Shown here: positions 1 to 7,915 of the stretch, in pieces | Numbering within the stretch: position 1 is the stretch's first letter | Layout: every line of letters begins with the position of its first letter | NCBI GenBank assembly: GCA_905211615.1 | Contig: CAJMBB010000005.1 | Coordinates: 1 to 33,499 of the forward strand | Source of the DNA: an uncultured Collinsella sp. | GTDB lineage: Bacteria; Actinomycetota; Coriobacteriia; Coriobacteriales; Coriobacteriaceae | Length of the DNA: 33,499 bases | Direction: 5' to 3' | The notes under the pieces: generated by a model | Seen by the model: the letters and a program-made list of their open reading frames with translations, nothing else | What the model was told of the DNA's origin: nothing | The model's database searches: none | Made by a program: the position numbers and the translations under genes

Positions 1-315
1 CACATTGTCGACTTCCGGGGAATCGATGTAGCCGGCCGGGAAGGCGTCAATGCCCGCCGGAGTGTGGGTGTCCACGTCGTAGACGCGCTGCTTGCGCTCC
101 ACGGACAGATAGTTGTCGTCCAGATACTTCCACAGGTGCTTGGTCTTGTCGGTGGCGTCAGCCAGGAAGGACTCGTCGCCCTCATATGGCGTGTAGTTCT
201 TCTGGATGAAGTCGCGGACATCAATGTCCTTCTGCCAGTTGCCCTCGGTGAAGCCTTCCCAAGCCTTAGCCTCAAGTTCCTCCTGGGAGACCGCCGTTGC
301 ATCAACTGCTGCCAT
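1..315 (-). CDS. pflB: Formate acetyltransferase (pyruvate formate-lyase), N-terminal part
   Basis: This is the first 105 codons of a gene that continues past the left window edge. The enzyme cleaves pyruvate with CoA to acetyl-CoA and formate through a glycyl radical and acts in the cytoplasm. In bifidobacteria it is the main exit from the fructose-6-phosphate shunt to formate, acetate and ethanol. The visible N-terminus (WEGFTEGNWQKDIDVRDFI, then YTPYEGDESFL, and TPAGIDAFPAGYID) is what I recall for Bifidobacterium PFL. The catalytic cysteines and glycyl-radical site lie outside the window. The ATG at 315 is preceded by AAGGAG five bases upstream. The family length is about 750-790 residues, so only about one seventh is present. 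Recognition rests on memory of the family. Confidence 0.88.
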   Translation of the reverse strand, partial: MAAVDATAVSQEELEAKAWEGFTEGNWQKDIDVRDFIQKNYTPYEGDESFLADATDKTKHLWKYLDDNYLSVERKQRVYDVDTHTPAGIDAFPAGYIDSPEVDNV

Positions 316-373
316 TTCCACTCCTTACTGGGTGTCGGTTGGCGACGCATCGTTACGCCGTCGCTACTTCACG

Positions 374-379
374 ATTGTA
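374..379 (-). promoter_or_regulatory. Possible -10 element of the pflB promoter
   Basis: Read on the minus strand this is TACAAT, close to the TATAAT consensus and about 60 bases upstream of the pflB start. No good -35 hexamer lies 16-18 bases further upstream, which would fit an activator-dependent promoter. The assignment is inference. Confidence 0.3.
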
Positions 380-403
380 ACGGCAATCATCTGCGAAAAG
401 CCT

Positions 404-454
404 GAAAACCACTCCCGAAATTAGTGACATAAATCACAATCGGGCGTGGTTTTC
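404..454. promoter_or_regulatory. Nested palindrome upstream of pflB with CRP-like core
   Basis: Two 15-base arms (404-418 and 440-454) are inverted copies with one mismatch. Between them lies GTGA-N6-TCAC (424-437), which resembles the CRP-family operator TGTGA-N6-TCACA. The core is centred about 62-64 bases upstream of the start predicted from the -10-like box at 374-379, close to the class I activator position. The outer arms could also form the terminator hairpin of the small gene ending at 464, although the loop is long (21 bases). The symmetry is seen directly; the function is inferred. Confidence 0.4.
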
Positions 455-463
455 ATATGGAAT

Positions 464-673
464 TCACTTTTCGGAAGATGCCGAGCCGTCCGCTGACCAG
501 CGTTTCCATTCGCGGTCCTGTTCCTCCCATTTGAGATTGCGTTCCTGCACGATCTTCCACGCGTCGAGCGCGTCCTCACGGGTTCTGTACGGCCCCATGC
601 GGTGGCTTGCCGGAGAGATCATGCCCAATTCCGGCTGCTCGGTGACGGTGTTGAAATACCACTGCTTTTCCAT
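464..673 (-). CDS. Small conserved protein (69 aa), function unknown
   Basis: The protein of 69 residues begins MEKQWYFNTVTEQPELGM and contains GPYRTREDALDAWKIVQERN. It is rich in tryptophan and charged residues and has no membrane segment or signal peptide. The pattern of an aromatic N-terminus followed by R-T-x-E-x-A-x-x-A recalls short SPOR-like proteins of bifidobacteria, but I would not assign a function. The ATG at 673 is chosen because AAGGA lies seven bases upstream; a longer frame to 763 would run into nadE. It lies 43 bases downstream of nadE on the same strand and may be co-transcribed with it. Confidence 0.65.
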   Translation of the reverse strand: MEKQWYFNTVTEQPELGMISPASHRMGPYRTREDALDAWKIVQERNLKWEEQDREWKRWSADGSASSEK

Positions 674-716
674 ATCGGCTTCCTTCGGCTCTCGATGTTC
701 TACTTGCGATCGCCGA

Positions 717-2414
717 TTATTCGCGGAATGCGTTGGTGACCGGCAGACGGCGATCACGTCCAAACGCCAGCGCCGTCACCTTCGGTCCCAGCGGATACTG
801 GCGACGCTTCCATTCGGCGCGGTCGACCAATCGCATGACCGTGTCGACGGTCGCCTCGTCGAAGCCGTCGGCCAGCAGGTCGGCGCGGCCATGAGCATGC
901 TCGATGTACATTGCCAATACTTGGTCGAGCAGCGCGTATTCCGGCAGCGAATCGGAATCCTTCTGCCCTGGGCGCAATTCGGCGGACGGCGCCTTCTCGA
1001 TCGAGTTGACGGGGATCATCACACCATCCGGCAGCGGAGTGCCCGCGCTCCCCTGCTCGTTGCCGACGACATGCAGACCGCCGATGCCCATGCCGGCGGC
1101 GGCAGCCTTGTTGCGCCAGCGGGAGATCTCCCACACGCGGGTCTTGAGCAGGTCCTTGATTGGCGCATAGCCGCCGACCGCATCGCCGTAGATCGTGGAA
1201 TAGCCGCATGCCAGTTCGGACTTGTTGCCGGTGGCCACGGCCAGCAGTCCTTTGGAGTTCGAGTAGGCCATGACGATGACGCCGCGGATGCGCGCCTGCA
1301 GGTTCTCGGCGGCGACGCCTTCCAGTTCCAGCTGGTTTTGGAAGGAGACGAACAGCGGCTCGATGGGCTGGATGTCATAATGCGCGCCGATATTGCGCGC
1401 CAGATCAGCTGCATCGTCCTTGGATCCGTCGGACGAATACATGCTCGGCATGGAGATGCCGTACACGTTCTCGCCGCCCACCGCGTCGGCCGCCATGGCA
1501 GCCACGAGCGCGGAATCGATGCCGCCGGACAGGCCCAGGCATACGCCCTTGAAATGGTTCTTGGCCATGTAATCCTTCAGACCCAGCACGCAGGCGGTGT
1601 ACACTTCCTCGTCCGGATCGGGTTTGGCTGCGATCGTACCGACCTTCTGATGCTCCGCGGACGTGTCCAAGTCGAAGAAGCTCAGATCCTCCATGAACAT
1701 CGGCGAGCACTCAAGCAGGGTGCCGTCGGCGTCCACAACGAAGCTGCCGCCGTCGAAGACGAGGTCGTCCTGGCCGCCCACTTGGTTCAGGTAGATCATC
1801 GGGGCGTTCACTTCGGCCGCGCGGCGCACCGCGAGGTCGAGACGGGTGTCGGTTTTGCCTTCCTCGTATGGCGAACCGTTCATGGTCAGCAGCAGGTCGA
1901 TGTTCTCCTTGGCGAGTTCGGCCACAGGGCCGCCGTCCTGCCAGATGTCCTCGCAGATGGCCACGCCGATGCGCGCGCCGTTCACGTCGAGCACCATGGA
2001 TTTGTTGCCGGGGCTGAAGATGCGGAATTCGTCGAACACGCCGTAATTGGGCAGGAAATGCTTGTCGTAGCCGGCCCAGACAACGCCGTCGTGCAGGACG
2101 ACGAGACGGTTGCGCGGTTTGGAGGTTTCACGGTCGGTGCCTACAGTGCCGACCACCACATATAGTTCGCCGAGACTGTCGGATGCCAGTTCGGTGGCGA
2201 GCCAGTTGGCTTTGTCCCATGCGGCTTTGCGGAAGGTGGCACGCAGGGCGAGGTCTTCGATGGGGTATCCGGTCAATGTCATTTCCGGGAACACGACGAC
2301 CTGCGCGCCCTGCTGAGCGGCGAGATGCGCGTACCGCATGACCTTGTCGGCGTTGGAATCAAGGTCTCCGACGCAGGTGTCGATTTGGGCGAGTGCGAAG
2401 CGAATGTCTGTCAT
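717..2414 (-). CDS. nadE: Glutamine-dependent NAD+ synthetase
   Basis: The 565-residue enzyme makes NAD+ from deamido-NAD+, ATP and glutamine, the last step of NAD synthesis. Residues 1 to about 260 form a nitrilase-type glutaminase domain with the expected triad: Glu44 in VVFPEMTLTGY, Lys118 in YDKHFLP and Cys154 in VAICEDIW. The C-terminal part is the synthetase domain with the PP-loop motif SGGIDS at 296-301 and later GNKSELACGYSTIYGD. The length fits the bacterial two-domain form. The ATG at 2414 has only a weak ribosome site (TAGG five bases upstream) but fits the family N-terminus exactly. The gene looks intact. Confidence 0.95.
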   Translation of the reverse strand: MTDIRFALAQIDTCVGDLDSNADKVMRYAHLAAQQGAQVVVFPEMTLTGYPIEDLALRATFRKAAWDKANWLATELASDSLGELYVVVGTVGTDRETSKPRNRLVVLHDGVVWAGYDKHFLPNYGVFDEFRIFSPGNKSMVLDVNGARIGVAICEDIWQDGGPVAELAKENIDLLLTMNGSPYEEGKTDTRLDLAVRRAAEVNAPMIYLNQVGGQDDLVFDGGSFVVDADGTLLECSPMFMEDLSFFDLDTSAEHQKVGTIAAKPDPDEEVYTACVLGLKDYMAKNHFKGVCLGLSGGIDSALVAAMAADAVGGENVYGISMPSMYSSDGSKDDAADLARNIGAHYDIQPIEPLFVSFQNQLELEGVAAENLQARIRGVIVMAYSNSKGLLAVATGNKSELACGYSTIYGDAVGGYAPIKDLLKTRVWEISRWRNKAAAAGMGIGGLHVVGNEQGSAGTPLPDGVMIPVNSIEKAPSAELRPGQKDSDSLPEYALLDQVLAMYIEHAHGRADLLADGFDEATVDTVMRLVDRAEWKRRQYPLGPKVTALAFGRDRRLPVTNAFRE

Positions 2415-2500
2415 AGCTGCCTAACTTACCGTTGATTTGTTGGATATGTTGTGTTTTTTACGATTATGAAAATTACGATTACGGCGTTCCGCACGTGGCG

Positions 2501-3649
2501 TCACGACAGTTCGTTGAGCACCGTCAGCGCCGCGTTGGCGTAGAATTCCACGCCGGCTTGCAGCGATTCGTCAAGACCGACGAAATGCGGGCTGTGCCAA
2601 TCCGGGCAGCCTTCCTCGCCGTTGGAACCGATGAAGGCGAACACCGGCATGGTGACGGGCATGAAATCGCAGAAGTCCTCCCCCGCCATCGACGGGTGGA
2701 TGGGTTCGAGCTGGGCGTAATCGCGCACGTTGTCGGCGACTATCTTGGATAGTTCCGTATCGGAGACGAGCGGGTTCTGGAAATCGTCCCAATCGATGTC
2801 GGCGGTGATGCCGTAACCGGCCGCAATGGACTGGACCTGTTGCTTGAAGCGTTTCTCCACCAGTTCACCGTCGGACTTGTGGAAGTATCGTACGGTGCCT
2901 TGGAAGCTCGCCTTGTCGGGTACGACATTCCACACGTGGCCGCCGTGCATTTCGGTGATGGACAGTACGAGCGGATGGAACGGCGATACGTTACGGCTCA
3001 CGATGGTCTGCAATGCGAGGACCATCGTGGCGAGCGCCTCGATCGGGCCGGTGCCCTTGTGCGGATAGCCGGCGTGTGTGCCGGTGGCGTGCAGGGTTAC
3101 ATGGAATTTCACGCAGCCGGCCATCATCGGTTCGGGGCCGACGGCGATCTGTCCGGGCGCGTAGTTCGGGTTGTTGTGCGCGCCGATGGCGGCTGATACG
3201 TCGGCGAGCAGTCCCGCGTCGACCATGGCCTTCGCGCCGAGGCCAAGTTCCTCGGCGGGCTGGAACAGCAGTTTGATGGAGCCCTTGATGCGCTTGCGGC
3301 GCTTGGCGAGCCAGAACGCGGCACCGAGCATGTACGACATGTGCAGGTCGTGGCCGCAGCCGTGCATCACGCCGTCGTTGACGGATGAGAACGGCAGGCC
3401 GGTGTCTTCCTGGATGGGCAGACCATCGATGTCGGCGCGCAATGCGATGCGTGGTCCCGGCTGGTCGCCGCGGATCAGTCCGACCACGCCGGTTTCGAGC
3501 GGATTGTTGAGCACTTCGATGTCGTGTGCGCGCAGCAGCTTCTCAATGTAGGCGCTGGTCTCGTATTCCTTGAAGCTGCGTTCGGGGTGCGCATGCAGAT
3601 AGTGCCTGATTTCGATGATCTCCGGCGTGATTTCGATATGTTCGCTCAT
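2501..3649 (-). CDS. M20-family amidohydrolase / peptidase
   Basis: The 382-residue protein belongs to the M20D group of zinc hydrolases that remove acyl or aminoacyl groups (IAA-amino acid hydrolase, N-acetyl-diaminopimelate deacetylase and relatives). Visible motifs are ALRADIDGLP, the metal ligands in MHGCGHDLHM, the catalytic glutamates in FQPAEE, a histidine in AIGAHNNPN, and the late HSPHFVG. It begins MSEHIEITPEIIEIR, with the usual R-x-x-L-H-x-H-P-E motif at the N-terminus. The substrate cannot be told from sequence. The ATG at 3649 lacks a clear ribosome site, and an in-frame ATG at 3670 is an alternative. It is transcribed divergently from the HAD gene at 3781. Confidence 0.85.
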   Translation of the reverse strand: MSEHIEITPEIIEIRHYLHAHPERSFKEYETSAYIEKLLRAHDIEVLNNPLETGVVGLIRGDQPGPRIALRADIDGLPIQEDTGLPFSSVNDGVMHGCGHDLHMSYMLGAAFWLAKRRKRIKGSIKLLFQPAEELGLGAKAMVDAGLLADVSAAIGAHNNPNYAPGQIAVGPEPMMAGCVKFHVTLHATGTHAGYPHKGTGPIEALATMVLALQTIVSRNVSPFHPLVLSITEMHGGHVWNVVPDKASFQGTVRYFHKSDGELVEKRFKQQVQSIAAGYGITADIDWDDFQNPLVSDTELSKIVADNVRDYAQLEPIHPSMAGEDFCDFMPVTMPVFAFIGSNGEEGCPDWHSPHFVGLDESLQAGVEFYANAALTVLNELS

Positions 3650-3780
3650 GGTTGACGATTGTAGGCACATCCGGCCGTTTTTCCTATTTTCATGGTCGTG
3701 TTCCGTGCCGTGCACGACGTTTTCGCACATATCCTCGTAAGCTGGATACCGGGTTTGACATGGTTTTTCATGGAGGCAGC

Positions 3781-4581
3781 ATGGCTCAGGACATCAAGAC
3801 GGCGTTTTTCGACATCGACGGCACGTTGACGAGTTTCGTCACGCATGTGGTGCCGCAGTCCACCGTCGACGCGTTGCATGCATTGCAGCGCAATGGCGTG
3901 AAGGTGTTCATCTGTTCGGGCCGCGCACCCTCCTACATGGGCGTGGTGCTTGATACCATTCCCGTCACGTTCGACGGCATCGTGGGACTTAACGGCCAGT
4001 ATTGCACCACGCGCGACGGTCTCGACTACCGGCATCCGATCGACCAGGCCGACGTGAAGCTGATCACCGACTGGCTTGAAACGCATGCCGACGTGGTCGC
4101 CAACTATGCGGAAAGCGACTATGGGTATTTCAATCGCACGAACGCCGCATTGGAACGCACGTGGAACAGTCTCGGCAAGACCGCGCCGAAAATCGACGTG
4201 CATGATCCGCGCGAACGCATCGCAAACCATTCCACGTTCCAAATCAGCCCGTATGTGGACGAGACGATGGAAGCCGAAATCGCCAGCATGTGCAGCAACG
4301 TGCGCGGCGTCAGATGGCATCCCGCTTTCACCGATCTGATTCCCGCCGATGGAGGCAAGGCGGTTGGTATGCAGGTGATGCTGGAGCATTTCGGTTGGAC
4401 GAAAGACAACGCGATCGCATTCGGCGACGGCGGCAACGATGTGGACATGCTACGATTCGCGGGAATCGGCGTGGCAATGGGCAACGCCACCGACGAGCCG
4501 AAAGCGGCGGCCGATTACGTCACCGACAGCGTCGACGACGCCGGCATAGCCAACGCGCTTAAGCATTTCGGCGTTATATGA
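3781..4581 (+). CDS. HAD-superfamily Cof-type phosphatase
   Basis: The 266-residue cytoplasmic phosphohydrolase has the HAD motifs in order: the nucleophile motif FFDIDGTLTS near residue 10, the motif II serine in ICSGRAP, the motif III lysine in DGGKAVG, and motif IV GDGGNDVDML. The large cap between motifs II and III marks subfamily IIB (Cof/YbiV), whose members act on sugar phosphates or flavin nucleotides. The true substrate is unknown. The start at 3781 is set by GGAGG four bases upstream and by the conserved start of the family; an upstream in-frame extension to 3652 would overlap the divergent M20 gene. Confidence 0.88.
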   Translation: MAQDIKTAFFDIDGTLTSFVTHVVPQSTVDALHALQRNGVKVFICSGRAPSYMGVVLDTIPVTFDGIVGLNGQYCTTRDGLDYRHPIDQADVKLITDWLETHADVVANYAESDYGYFNRTNAALERTWNSLGKTAPKIDVHDPRERIANHSTFQISPYVDETMEAEIASMCSNVRGVRWHPAFTDLIPADGGKAVGMQVMLEHFGWTKDNAIAFGDGGNDVDMLRFAGIGVAMGNATDEPKAAADYVTDSVDDAGIANALKHFGVI

Positions 4582-4777
4582 CGGTGTTTCCGCAAGATTA
4601 TTTACGATTCACAAGTCTGTTTTTCGCATATTCCTGCGGTTTTTGCGCCCTTTATAAATAATTCCGATAAGCGCGCGACGTGTTGCCGTCACAGGTTCCT
4701 CTATATTGGTCAATCGTTGGCCCGCAACCGCAGTAAGCGTCCGGGCCGTGTAGCGAAATTGAGAGAGGAACTCAACC
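4582..4777 (+). promoter_or_regulatory. metQ upstream region with leader hairpin
   Basis: This 196-base gap separates the HAD gene from metQ and must hold the metQNI promoter, but no convincing -35/-10 pair is visible. A hairpin can form from GGCCCG (4719-4724) and CGGGCC (4742-4747) with a 17-base loop, about 30 bases before the metQ start. It does not match a SAM or other riboswitch that I recognise. It may be a regulatory leader or chance. Confidence 0.3.
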
Positions 4778-5623
4778 ATGCGTAACAAGAAGATTCTCGG
4801 CGCACTGCTCGCCGTCACCACGCTCGCGACCTTCGGCCTGGCAGGCTGCGGCAATTCCGGTTCCAACGGTGCCGCCTCCAAGGAGGACGACAAGACCATC
4901 ACCGTGGCCGCCTCCCCGACCCCGCACGCGGAGATTCTGAACAAGGCGGTCAAACCGCTCGTCGAGAAGGACGGCTACAAGCTGGTCGTCAAGGAGTTCA
5001 CCGACTACGTGCAGCCGAACACCGCCACCGAGGATGGCGAGGTTGACGCCAACTACTTCCAGCACAAGCCGTACCTCGACAACTTCAACAAGGAGAAGGG
5101 CACGCATCTGGTGTCCGTGGAGGGCATCCATTTCGAGCCGTTCGGCCTGTACCCGGGCAAGACCAAGGAGCTGAAGAATCTTCAGGACGGCGCCACCGTG
5201 GCCGTGCCGAATGATGCCACCAACGAGGCCCGCGCGCTTCTGCTGCTGCAGGATGCCGGCCTGATCAAGCTGAAGGATCCGAAGGACATCAACGCCACGC
5301 CGAAGGACATCACCTCCAATCCGAAGAACCTGAAGTTCAAGGAGCTTGAGGCCGCCGTCGTGCCGACCGTCATCAAGGATGTCGACATCGCAGCCCTGAA
5401 CGGCAACTACGCCATCCAGGCCGGCTTCGACCCGACCAAGGACACGCTAGCCACCGAGAAGGCCGACGGTCTGGCCGCGAAGACCTACCAGAACATCCTC
5501 GTGGTGAAGGAAGGCAATGAGAACACCGCCAAGACCAAGGAGCTCAAGAAGGCTTTGAAGTCCGACGAGGTGCGTGACTACATCAACAAGAACTACAAGG
5601 GCGCTGTCGTTCCGGTCTTCTAA
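4778..5623 (+). CDS. metQ: Methionine ABC transporter substrate-binding lipoprotein
   Basis: The 281-residue lipoprotein captures methionine outside the membrane for MetNI. The N-terminus has a signal peptide with lipobox LAGC near residues 21-24, followed by a Ser/Gly/Asn/Lys linker. The mature part shows the NlpA/MetQ family pattern: TPHAEIL, DYVQPNTA, EVDANYFQHKPYLD and FEPFGLYPGKTKEL. A ribosome site GAGAGGA lies eight bases before the ATG. It is first in an operon with metN and metI. The methionine assignment rests on the family and the three-gene order; some NlpA members bind other amino acids or dipeptides. Confidence 0.92.
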   Translation: MRNKKILGALLAVTTLATFGLAGCGNSGSNGAASKEDDKTITVAASPTPHAEILNKAVKPLVEKDGYKLVVKEFTDYVQPNTATEDGEVDANYFQHKPYLDNFNKEKGTHLVSVEGIHFEPFGLYPGKTKELKNLQDGATVAVPNDATNEARALLLLQDAGLIKLKDPKDINATPKDITSNPKNLKFKELEAAVVPTVIKDVDIAALNGNYAIQAGFDPTKDTLATEKADGLAAKTYQNILVVKEGNENTAKTKELKKALKSDEVRDYINKNYKGAVVPVF

Positions 5624-5647
5624 GACCCGCTTCGGCAGTAGGAGTTC

Positions 5648-5683
5648 AATGCCGCAGGTATACTACCCTGCGGCATTCTTGTT
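5648..5683 (+). terminator. Hairpin between metQ and metN (partial terminator)
   Basis: A perfect 11-bp stem (5648-5658 with 5667-5677) and an 8-base loop are followed by a short, interrupted T tract (CTTGTT). The weak T tract suggests incomplete termination, which would make metQ more abundant than metNI. A surplus of binding protein is common in ABC importer operons. It lies 25 bases after the metQ stop. Confidence 0.65.
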
Positions 5684-5710
5684 ATGGAACACGATTAGGA
5701 ACAGGACATT

Positions 5711-6535
5711 ATGACGATTCAGATCGACCATCTGCACAAAAGCTACGGCAGTGGCGCCGAAGCGCATGAGGTGCTGCACGACATTAACCTGACCATCGAT
5801 TCGGGTGAGGTCTTCGGCATTCTCGGCTCGTCCGGCGCGGGCAAATCGACATTGGTGCGTTGCATCAACCTGCTGGAACGCCCCACTTCCGGCAAGGTGC
5901 TCATCGACGGACGAGACATCACCGGCGTGAAAGGCAAGGAGCTGGCGGACGTGCGCGCCGGAATCGGCATGATCTTCCAGAACTTCAGCCTGTTTCAACA
6001 GCGCACCGTGCTGCGCAACGTGACCTTCCCGCTGGAACTCAACCACACGCCGAAAGCCAATCGTGAGGAACGTGCGCGGTATCTGCTCGATCTGGTCGGT
6101 CTGGCTGATCTGGCCGACCGCTACCCCAGCCAGCTGTCCGGCGGCCAGCAGCAGCGCGTGGCCATCGCAAGGGCGTTGGCCAACAATCCGTCCATCATGC
6201 TGTGCGATGAGGCCACCAGCGCGCTCGACTCCACCACGACGGCGCAGATCCTCGACCTGCTGCGTCGCATCAACCGTGAACTTAATGTGACGCTGGTCGT
6301 CATCACGCATTCGCTGTCCGTGGCACGCAACATCTGCGACCGTGTGGCCATGATAGACGGAGGCCGCATTGTGGAAATGGGCGATACGGAAGCGCTGTTC
6401 GCCGATCCGCACAGTGACATTCTGAAGACTTTGATCGCCGACGCGAAGGTGACGAACCATCGACATACGCACGAAACGGCGGATGGCGCGAAGAATGGGG
6501 CGGCCGATGATTCCGCCCAGAAAGAGGTGAAATGA
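5711..6535 (+). CDS. metN: Methionine ABC transporter ATP-binding protein
   Basis: The 274-residue ATPase powers methionine import with MetI and MetQ on the inner membrane face. Motifs visible are Walker A GSSGAGKST (39-47), the Q-loop in MIFQNFSLF, signature LSGGQQQR (142-149), Walker B IMLCDEATS and the switch histidine in VVITH (200). The family is usually about 340 residues with a C-terminal NIL domain that binds methionine and inhibits transport. Here only about 40 residues follow the ATPase core, ending in a His/Ala/Asp-rich tail, so the NIL domain is absent. The start at 5711 has AGGA four bases upstream. Confidence 0.92.
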   Translation: MTIQIDHLHKSYGSGAEAHEVLHDINLTIDSGEVFGILGSSGAGKSTLVRCINLLERPTSGKVLIDGRDITGVKGKELADVRAGIGMIFQNFSLFQQRTVLRNVTFPLELNHTPKANREERARYLLDLVGLADLADRYPSQLSGGQQQRVAIARALANNPSIMLCDEATSALDSTTTAQILDLLRRINRELNVTLVVITHSLSVARNICDRVAMIDGGRIVEMGDTEALFADPHSDILKTLIADAKVTNHRHTHETADGAKNGAADDSAQKEVK

Positions 6536-6536
6536 G

Positions 6537-7217
6537 ATGGGACAGGTGGTTTCGCAATTCATCGCCGATTATGGCGAACTGCTGGTCGAAGGCGTGCGTG
6601 ACACGATCATCATGACTGCTGTGGCGACGCTGCTGGCATATGTGATCGGCCTGCCGGTCGGCGTGCTGCTCATCACGTCCGCGAAAAAGGGCATCCGTCC
6701 GAACGCACCGCTCAACACCGTGCTCGGCTGGATCGTGAACATCGTGCGTTCCGTGCCGTTCATCATTCTGCTGGTGGCCATCATCCCGCTGACCCGACTG
6801 ATTGTCGGCACCTCGCTCGGCGTGCCGGGCGCCATCGTGCCGCTGGTCATCACCGCGGCTCCGTTCGTGGCGCGCGTGGTGGAACAGTCGCTCGCCGAAG
6901 TGGACGGCAGTCTGGTGGAGGCCGCGCAAAGCTTCGGTGCCAGCAACCTGCAGATCGTGTTCAAGGTGCTGCTGTTCGAAAGCCTGCCATCGCTGGTGCG
7001 CGGTGCGGCACTGACGTTCATCACCCTGCTGGGATTCTCGGCCATGGCAGGTCTTGTGGGAGGCGGAGGCCTGGGCGACCTCGCGTATCGCTACGGCTAC
7101 CAGCGTTACCAGTACGACGTGATGACCGTTGCCGTGATCCTGTGCGTCATTCTCGTGCAGATCGTGCAGACCATCGGCGACGTGGTGTCCGACCATATCG
7201 ACCATCACGAGCGTTGA
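6537..7217 (+). CDS. metI: Methionine ABC transporter permease
   Basis: The 226-residue membrane protein forms the methionine channel with MetN. It has about five hydrophobic segments and the EAA loop that contacts the ATPase (LVEAAQSFGASNLQIV, near residues 123-138), followed by the family motif GGGGLGDLAYRYGYQRY close to the C-terminus. Its ATG lies one base after the metN TGA, which suggests translational coupling; the ribosome site AGGTGA lies inside the metN end. The gene looks complete. Confidence 0.93.
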   Translation: MGQVVSQFIADYGELLVEGVRDTIIMTAVATLLAYVIGLPVGVLLITSAKKGIRPNAPLNTVLGWIVNIVRSVPFIILLVAIIPLTRLIVGTSLGVPGAIVPLVITAAPFVARVVEQSLAEVDGSLVEAAQSFGASNLQIVFKVLLFESLPSLVRGAALTFITLLGFSAMAGLVGGGGLGDLAYRYGYQRYQYDVMTVAVILCVILVQIVQTIGDVVSDHIDHHER

Positions 7218-7240
7218 GCCAGCACATTCGCGTTCCTTAT

Positions 7241-7281
7241 GAAAAGCGGGTCCAAACGTTTGTTGTTTGGACCCGCTTTTC
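7241..7281. terminator. Bidirectional terminator between metI and yqeY
   Basis: A perfect 17-bp inverted repeat (7241-7257 and 7265-7281) with a 7-base loop has AAAA on its left shoulder and TTTT on its right. It can therefore end transcription from metI on the plus strand and from yqeY on the minus strand, which converge here. Confidence 0.9.
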
Positions 7282-7312
7282 GTACGCGGAAAGAGACGCT
7301 GCTCGTAGACGA

Positions 7313-7915
7313 TTACTTGTTGAGCTCGGCCTTGACCAGACCGGCCAGCTTGCCGCCATCGATGGTTTTGCCGGCAAGCGCGGCACGAGCGGCTTTGACG
7401 ACGCGACCCATGTCCTTGGGACCGGCCGGGTTCACTTCTGCCACGGCGTCGGCGACGGCTTTGGCGTAGTCCTCGTCGCTGGCGGCCGCCGGCAGGAAGG
7501 TTTCCAGGAAATCGGCCTCGGCGGTTTCGGGAGCGGCCTTGTCCGCCAGTCCCTTGTCTTCGTACAGTTTGGCGGTCTCACGACGGGTCTTGACGCCCTT
7601 CTGGATGACCTTGAGCACTTCCTCGTCGGTCGCTTCGTGACCGTTGGCGATCTCCAGGTTCTGGATGTCCGCCAACGTCAGGTTGATCGGGTTGAGCTTG
7701 GCCTTGTCCTTGGCCTTCATCGCCGCGACAAAGCCAGCAGGCATACCGTCAAACTCGCGAATACCGGCAAGCGAACGCTCGATATCCTTGGCGCACGCTT
7801 CGGACACAGTTGCCACGTGACGCTCGGCGGCCTTGGCACGGGCCTCGCGCTTGGGATTGGGCTGACCCGCCCGGTTGGACCTGCGGTTACGGTTCCTGTT
7901 GTCGACGTCTGCCAT
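7313..7915 (-). CDS. GatB/YqeY-domain protein
   Basis: The 200-residue protein carries a YqeY domain, related to the C-terminal tRNA-binding tail domain of the GatB amidotransferase subunit. YqeY homologues are about 150 residues, and their role is unclear beyond a suspected link to tRNA. Family features are MKAKDKAKLNPINLTLADIQNLE, the lysine-rich KVIQKGVKTRRE, ETAEADFLETFLP and the ending DGGKLAGLVKAEL. An extra basic segment of about 50 residues, rich in Arg and Asn (NRNRNRRSNRAGQPNPKREA), precedes the domain. The ATG at 7915 has AAAGGTGA six bases upstream. It is the last gene of the Bifidobacterium-like part. Confidence 0.83.
   Translation of the reverse strand: MADVDNRNRNRRSNRAGQPNPKREARAKAAERHVATVSEACAKDIERSLAGIREFDGMPAGFVAAMKAKDKAKLNPINLTLADIQNLEIANGHEATDEEVLKVIQKGVKTRRETAKLYEDKGLADKAAPETAEADFLETFLPAAASDEDYAKAVADAVAEVNPAGPKDMGRVVKAARAALAGKTIDGGKLAGLVKAELNK

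Noticed and set aside
531..2165. Open frame of 544 codons on the plus strand
   Set aside because: It is antisense to nadE, whose catalytic motifs are all present; long antisense frames are common in GC-rich DNA.
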